NCBI GenBank assembly: GCA_963813415.1
Contig: CAWEYW010000001.1
Coordinates: 407,401 to 471,400, forward strand
From: CAIWHR01 sp963813415
GTDB lineage: Bacteria; Pseudomonadota; Gammaproteobacteria; Burkholderiales; Casimicrobiaceae
Direction of reading: 5' to 3'
DNA: 64,000 nt
Shown: in pieces, positions 63,200-64,000 of the stretch
Numbering within the stretch: position 1 is the first letter of the stretch
How the letters are laid out: every line of letters begins with the position of its first letter
Position numbers and translations under genes: made by a program
Notes under the pieces: generated by a model
What the model saw: only the letters and a program-made list of their open reading frames with translations
Databases searched by the model: none
Told to the model about the DNA's origin: nothing

Positions 63200-64000
63200 T
63201 CAGGCGACGACGCGGCGTTTGTCGTCACCCTGTGGCGCAAAGGACACGGTAACGGCCAAGCCGAGGCCCGGCGCGGTTTCATCGAAGGAGATCGTCGCCC
63301 CGTGGAGCTGCGCGACGCGCTTGGCGATGGAGAGGCCGAGTCCCGTACCCGATGCCTGTGTCCCAAGCAACCGGTGAAATCGCTGACCGAGCCTTTCGCG
63401 CTCCTCCGGTGCAACACCCGGACCTTCGTCCGCCACGATGAGGAACGCGCAACCGTCCCGTTCGCCGACACGCACCTGAATCGTCGTATCGGACGGACTG
63501 TAGCGCACGGCATTGTCGAGGAGATTGCGCAGAAGGATCTGGAGCAGTTGTGCATCTCCCGGAACGGCAACCCGCGACCCGCTCTCGAACTCGATCTCGA
63601 TCTTCTTGGCGAGCGCGGCGGGAACGACGTCAGCGACCGCAAGGCGGGCAAGCTCGCGCAGATCGCAGGGCTCGCACCCCACATGGAAGCTTTCCGGCTC
63701 GAGGCGCGCGAGCGTGAGCAGCTGGTCCACCAGGTGCGAAGCCCGGTCGCAGCCCGCAATGACATTGTTGAGCGCGCGAGTGCGCTCGGCATCGTCGCCC
63801 GCGCCGCGCGCCACCTGTGCCTGGGCCCGGAGCGCCGCAAGCGGCGTGCGCATCTCGTGCGCCGCATCGGCCGTGAATCGGCGTTCGTTCTCCATCGAGG
63901 TCTTGACCCGCTCGAACAGGCGGTTGAGGCTGGCGACAAGCGGCGCGACTTCCGCCGGCGCATCTCCCGAGTCGAGCGGCGCTAGGTTGCCGGGAGCACG
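63200..64000 (-). CDS. QseC-type sensor histidine kinase, 5' part beyond window
   Basis: The C-terminal 266 residues of a membrane kinase. A HAMP-proximal linker (LVASLNRLFERVKTSM) precedes the H-box FTADAAHEMRTPLAALR, N-box LLRNLLDNAVRYSP, G1 DEGPGVAP and G2 GTGLGLSIAKR. The frame is open to base 64000. Likely cognate kinase of the truncated receiver at 60907-62112; the PepSY gene lies between them on the other strand, so the usual regulator-kinase operon order is broken. Confidence 0.9.
   Translation of the reverse strand, partial: RAPGNLAPLDSGDAPAEVAPLVASLNRLFERVKTSMENERRFTADAAHEMRTPLAALRAQAQVARGAGDDAERTRALNNVIAGCDRASHLVDQLLTLARLEPESFHVGCEPCDLRELARLAVADVVPAALAKKIEIEFESGSRVAVPGDAQLLQILLRNLLDNAVRYSPSDTTIQVRVGERDGCAFLIVADEGPGVAPEERERLGQRFHRLLGTQASGTGLGLSIAKRVAQLHGATISFDETAPGLGLAVTVSFAPQGDDKRRVVA

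Noticed and set aside
1..64000. CRISPR arrays, tRNA or rRNA genes
   Set aside because: No regularly spaced repeats and no cloverleaf or rRNA-like conserved stretches were seen while reading; a covariance-model scan would be needed to exclude small RNAs.

Overview
The window is a GC-rich stretch of a proteobacterial chromosome, most likely Burkholderiales or a related betaproteobacterium. The inference rests on codon bias, AGGAGG-type ribosome sites, many GTG and TTG starts, long antisense ORFs, TRAP and polyamine-type ABC catabolic operons, an acetoacetate decarboxylase/hydroxybutyrate dehydrogenase cluster and YfdX. No rRNA, tRNA or CRISPR array was found.

Region by region. (1) 1-978 is the 3' part of a NarK-type nitrate/nitrite transporter. 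(2) 1282-8307 is a compact seven-gene minus-strand operon: a PQQ alcohol dehydrogenase carrying the lanthanide-site Asp, a lipoprotein cytochrome c, caa3-type oxidase subunits II, I and III, a small membrane protein and a final cytochrome c. It reads as a self-contained alcohol-to-oxygen electron chain, and the oxidase lacks two classical proton-channel residues. A paralogue of the small membrane protein lies just upstream. (3) 9250-16230 is a TRAP transporter with an oxidoreductase, a frameshifted isopropylmalate/tartrate-type dehydrogenase, a GntR regulator and an SMP-30 lactonase: sugar-acid-like catabolism. (4) 16520-22260 is a scarred region with two integrase remnants, one broken up by a short-chain dehydrogenase fragment, around a carbonic anhydrase and small stress-type genes. 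(5) 22456-34470 holds a BenE transporter and a nine-gene operon (SDR, polyamine-type ABC transporter, HyuA/HyuB, SDR, M20 peptidase), probably for import and breakdown of a cyclic amide or amidated compound. (6) 34837-41212 has an MFS pump and a second catabolic set with two NodB-fold hydrolases. (7) 41497-44487 is a patatin / acetoacetate decarboxylase / 3-hydroxybutyrate dehydrogenase operon. (8) 44556-53911 is stress-related: YfdX, a glycine-zipper-like stress protein, a P-type H+-ATPase and a NarX/NarL-type two-component pair. (9) 54286-58291 is a tightly overlapping three-gene operon of caspase-like protease, alpha/beta hydrolase and clostripain-like protease, flanked by transposase remnants. 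It is the best candidate for an undescribed system. (10) 58824-64000 has a LysR regulator, a lipocalin-like protein, a response regulator fused by an IS3 insertion to a transposase, a PepSY protein with an OmpR-type operator, and a sensor kinase running off the end.

Several genes carry single-base frameshifts (13.55, 20.03, 21.68 and 42.97 kb). These may be real decay or assembly errors in short G runs, and this limits confidence in calling those genes dead.
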